Assembly: GCA_946478655.1 (NCBI GenBank)
Contig: CAMLDG010000029.1
Coordinates: 1-6,140 of the forward strand
Direction of reading: 5' to 3'
Length of the DNA stretch: 6,140 bases
Origin: an uncultured Nitrosotalea sp.
GTDB taxonomy: Archaea; Thermoproteota; Nitrososphaeria; Nitrososphaerales; Nitrosopumilaceae
This document shows positions 5,761-6,140 of the stretch, in pieces. Position 1 is the first letter of the stretch, and the number at the start of each line of letters is the position of its first letter. A program made the translations under genes and the position numbers. The notes beneath the pieces are model-generated. The model worked only from the letters and a program-made list of their open reading frames with translations. It was not told the DNA's origin and did no database searches.

Positions 5761-5768
5761 TTAAATAG
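5761..5768 (-). promoter_or_regulatory. TATA-like box of the zinc-ribbon/C2H2 gene pair
   Basis: On the minus strand this reads CTATTTAA, about 28 bases before the ATG at 5736, again fitting a leaderless start. No Shine-Dalgarno site is seen between it and the ATG. Confidence 0.45.
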
Positions 5769-5789
5769 TTATCATAAAGGAAAAGATTT

Positions 5790-5805
5790 GAGAACGTGTG
5801 TTCTC
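5790..5805 (-). terminator. hairpin after the ribbon-helix-helix gene
   Basis: GAGAAC (5790-5795) and GTTCTC (5800-5805) form a perfect 6-base-pair stem with a 4-base loop, 4 bases beyond the stop of the 5810-5932 gene. On the minus strand it is followed by AAATCTTTTCC. It may mark the transcript end or protect a 3' end; archaeal termination normally relies on T-runs rather than hairpins. Confidence 0.4.
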
Positions 5806-5809
5806 GGGT

Positions 5810-5932
5810 TTATTGTTCCAGTGCTTCTTCGAGAAGCTGGCCTGCGTTTAACATTCCTCTTTGCTTTGCAATCTGCTCAATTTTTGCATATTGTTCAGCT
5901 GTAAAACAAATTGGCATTGAACGGTCTTTCAT
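5810..5932 (-). CDS. small ribbon-helix-helix (CopG/Arc-like) protein
   Basis: A 40-residue protein that begins 'MKDRSMPICFTAEQYAKIEQ' and ends 'NAGQLLEEALEQ'. It has the layout of a minimal ribbon-helix-helix unit: a short strand (about residues 4-10), helix A from the 'TAEQ' cap to Arg25, a Gly turn at 26, then helix B from Asn29. The helices carry hydrophobic residues at core spacing (Tyr15, Ile18, Ile21, Leu33, Leu34, Leu38). Such proteins usually dimerise, and many bind DNA operators, often their own promoter; here this is inferred from shape only. A strong TATA box lies about 25 bases before the ATG and a hairpin follows the stop, so it looks like a stand-alone gene. No toxin partner is visible next to it. 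The fold call is moderate; coding status is well supported by start, promoter and amphipathic pattern. Confidence 0.75.
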   Translation of the reverse strand: MKDRSMPICFTAEQYAKIEQIAKQRGMLNAGQLLEEALEQ

Positions 5933-5953
5933 GATATCCAAGTGCAATTATGA

Positions 5954-5960
5954 TTTTATA
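5954..5960 (-). promoter_or_regulatory. TATA box of the ribbon-helix-helix gene
   Basis: On the minus strand this is TATAAAA, within GGATATAAAATC, centred about 25 bases before the ATG at 5932. It is the best TATA match in the window and predicts a leaderless transcript. The rest of 5933-6011 holds no other gene that I can support. Confidence 0.6.
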
Positions 5961-6011
5961 TCCTTTTTGTTGATTTGCTTTGATCGTCAAGATCGATTTT
6001 TGTTACTAGAA

Positions 6012-6140
6012 TCAGTCATTGAAGACATACTTGCGCTGGCCACGCAATTCGGGGCTACTGCCAACTCCTACCAAAACAAATTCTTTCTTGCCATCTAGAA
6101 TGTTCTGTGTTGGACTGAGCTTGCTTTCGTGGATCTGCTC
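6012..6140 (-). CDS. C-terminal end of an unrecognised protein (partial)
   Basis: The frame is open from the right edge to a TGA at 6012-6014 and gives 42 residues. They read 'EQIHESKLSPTQNILDGKKE', then a strand-like 'FVLVGVGSS', then 'PELRGQRKYVFND'. The mix of a Gly-rich turn after a hydrophobic strand and a charged tail looks like ordinary protein, and the other two minus-strand frames contain stops in this stretch. I do not recognise the family from this tail. It is on the same strand as the ribbon-helix-helix gene, 79 bases upstream of it, with a separate promoter between them. A competing + strand frame (5796-6098) is low in credibility. Confidence 0.55.
   Translation of the reverse strand, partial: EQIHESKLSPTQNILDGKKEFVLVGVGSSPELRGQRKYVFND

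Noticed and set aside
5796..6098. 100-residue + strand frame at the right end
   Set aside because: It has no recognisable domain, its start lies in a hairpin loop, and it runs opposite a better-supported small gene with a TATA box and a partial frame on the minus strand.

Overview
The window looks like a piece of an AT-rich genome of an ammonia-oxidising archaeon (Nitrososphaerota/Thaumarchaeota, Nitrosopumilus-like). This is inferred from protein content: an archaeal EF-1alpha followed by ribosomal protein S10 and RNA polymerase subunit Rpo12, an archaeal-type bifunctional fructose-1,6-bisphosphate aldolase/phosphatase, a 3-hydroxyacyl-CoA dehydrogenase of the kind used in the thaumarchaeal 3-hydroxypropionate/4-hydroxybutyrate cycle, and small zinc-finger and ribbon-helix-helix proteins. 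TATA-like boxes lie about 25-30 bases before several starts and there is little sign of Shine-Dalgarno sites, which fits leaderless archaeal transcripts.

Left part (1-3152). A 3-hydroxyacyl-CoA dehydrogenase frame enters from the left edge on the + strand and is broken by an in-frame TAA at 82-84; its remainder runs to 909. It converges, with an 8-base overlap, on a minus-strand SLOG/LOG-like Rossmann protein (902-1414). Upstream of that, on the same strand, is the aldolase/phosphatase (1482-3152). It carries a C-terminal extension of about 190 residues that is rich in Gln, Pro, Gly and Arg and ends in a Lys/Ser/Thr/Ala-rich segment. This tail is the most striking feature of the window.

Middle (3153-5131). 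A compact divergent promoter region separates the aldolase/phosphatase from a + strand run of information-processing genes: EF-1alpha, S10 (8-base gap) and Rpo12 (12-base gap from S10). They probably form one transcription unit linking translation and transcription.

Right part (5128-6140). All genes are on the minus strand. A protein with three tandem zinc-ribbon repeats (5329-5736) is followed with zero spacing by a two-finger C2H2 protein (5128-5328), whose stop shares a CTAG with the Rpo12 stop. Upstream are a 40-residue ribbon-helix-helix-like protein (5810-5932), with its own TATA box and a downstream hairpin, and the C-terminal end of an unrecognised gene (6012-6140). No rRNA, tRNA, CRISPR array or insertion sequence was seen.
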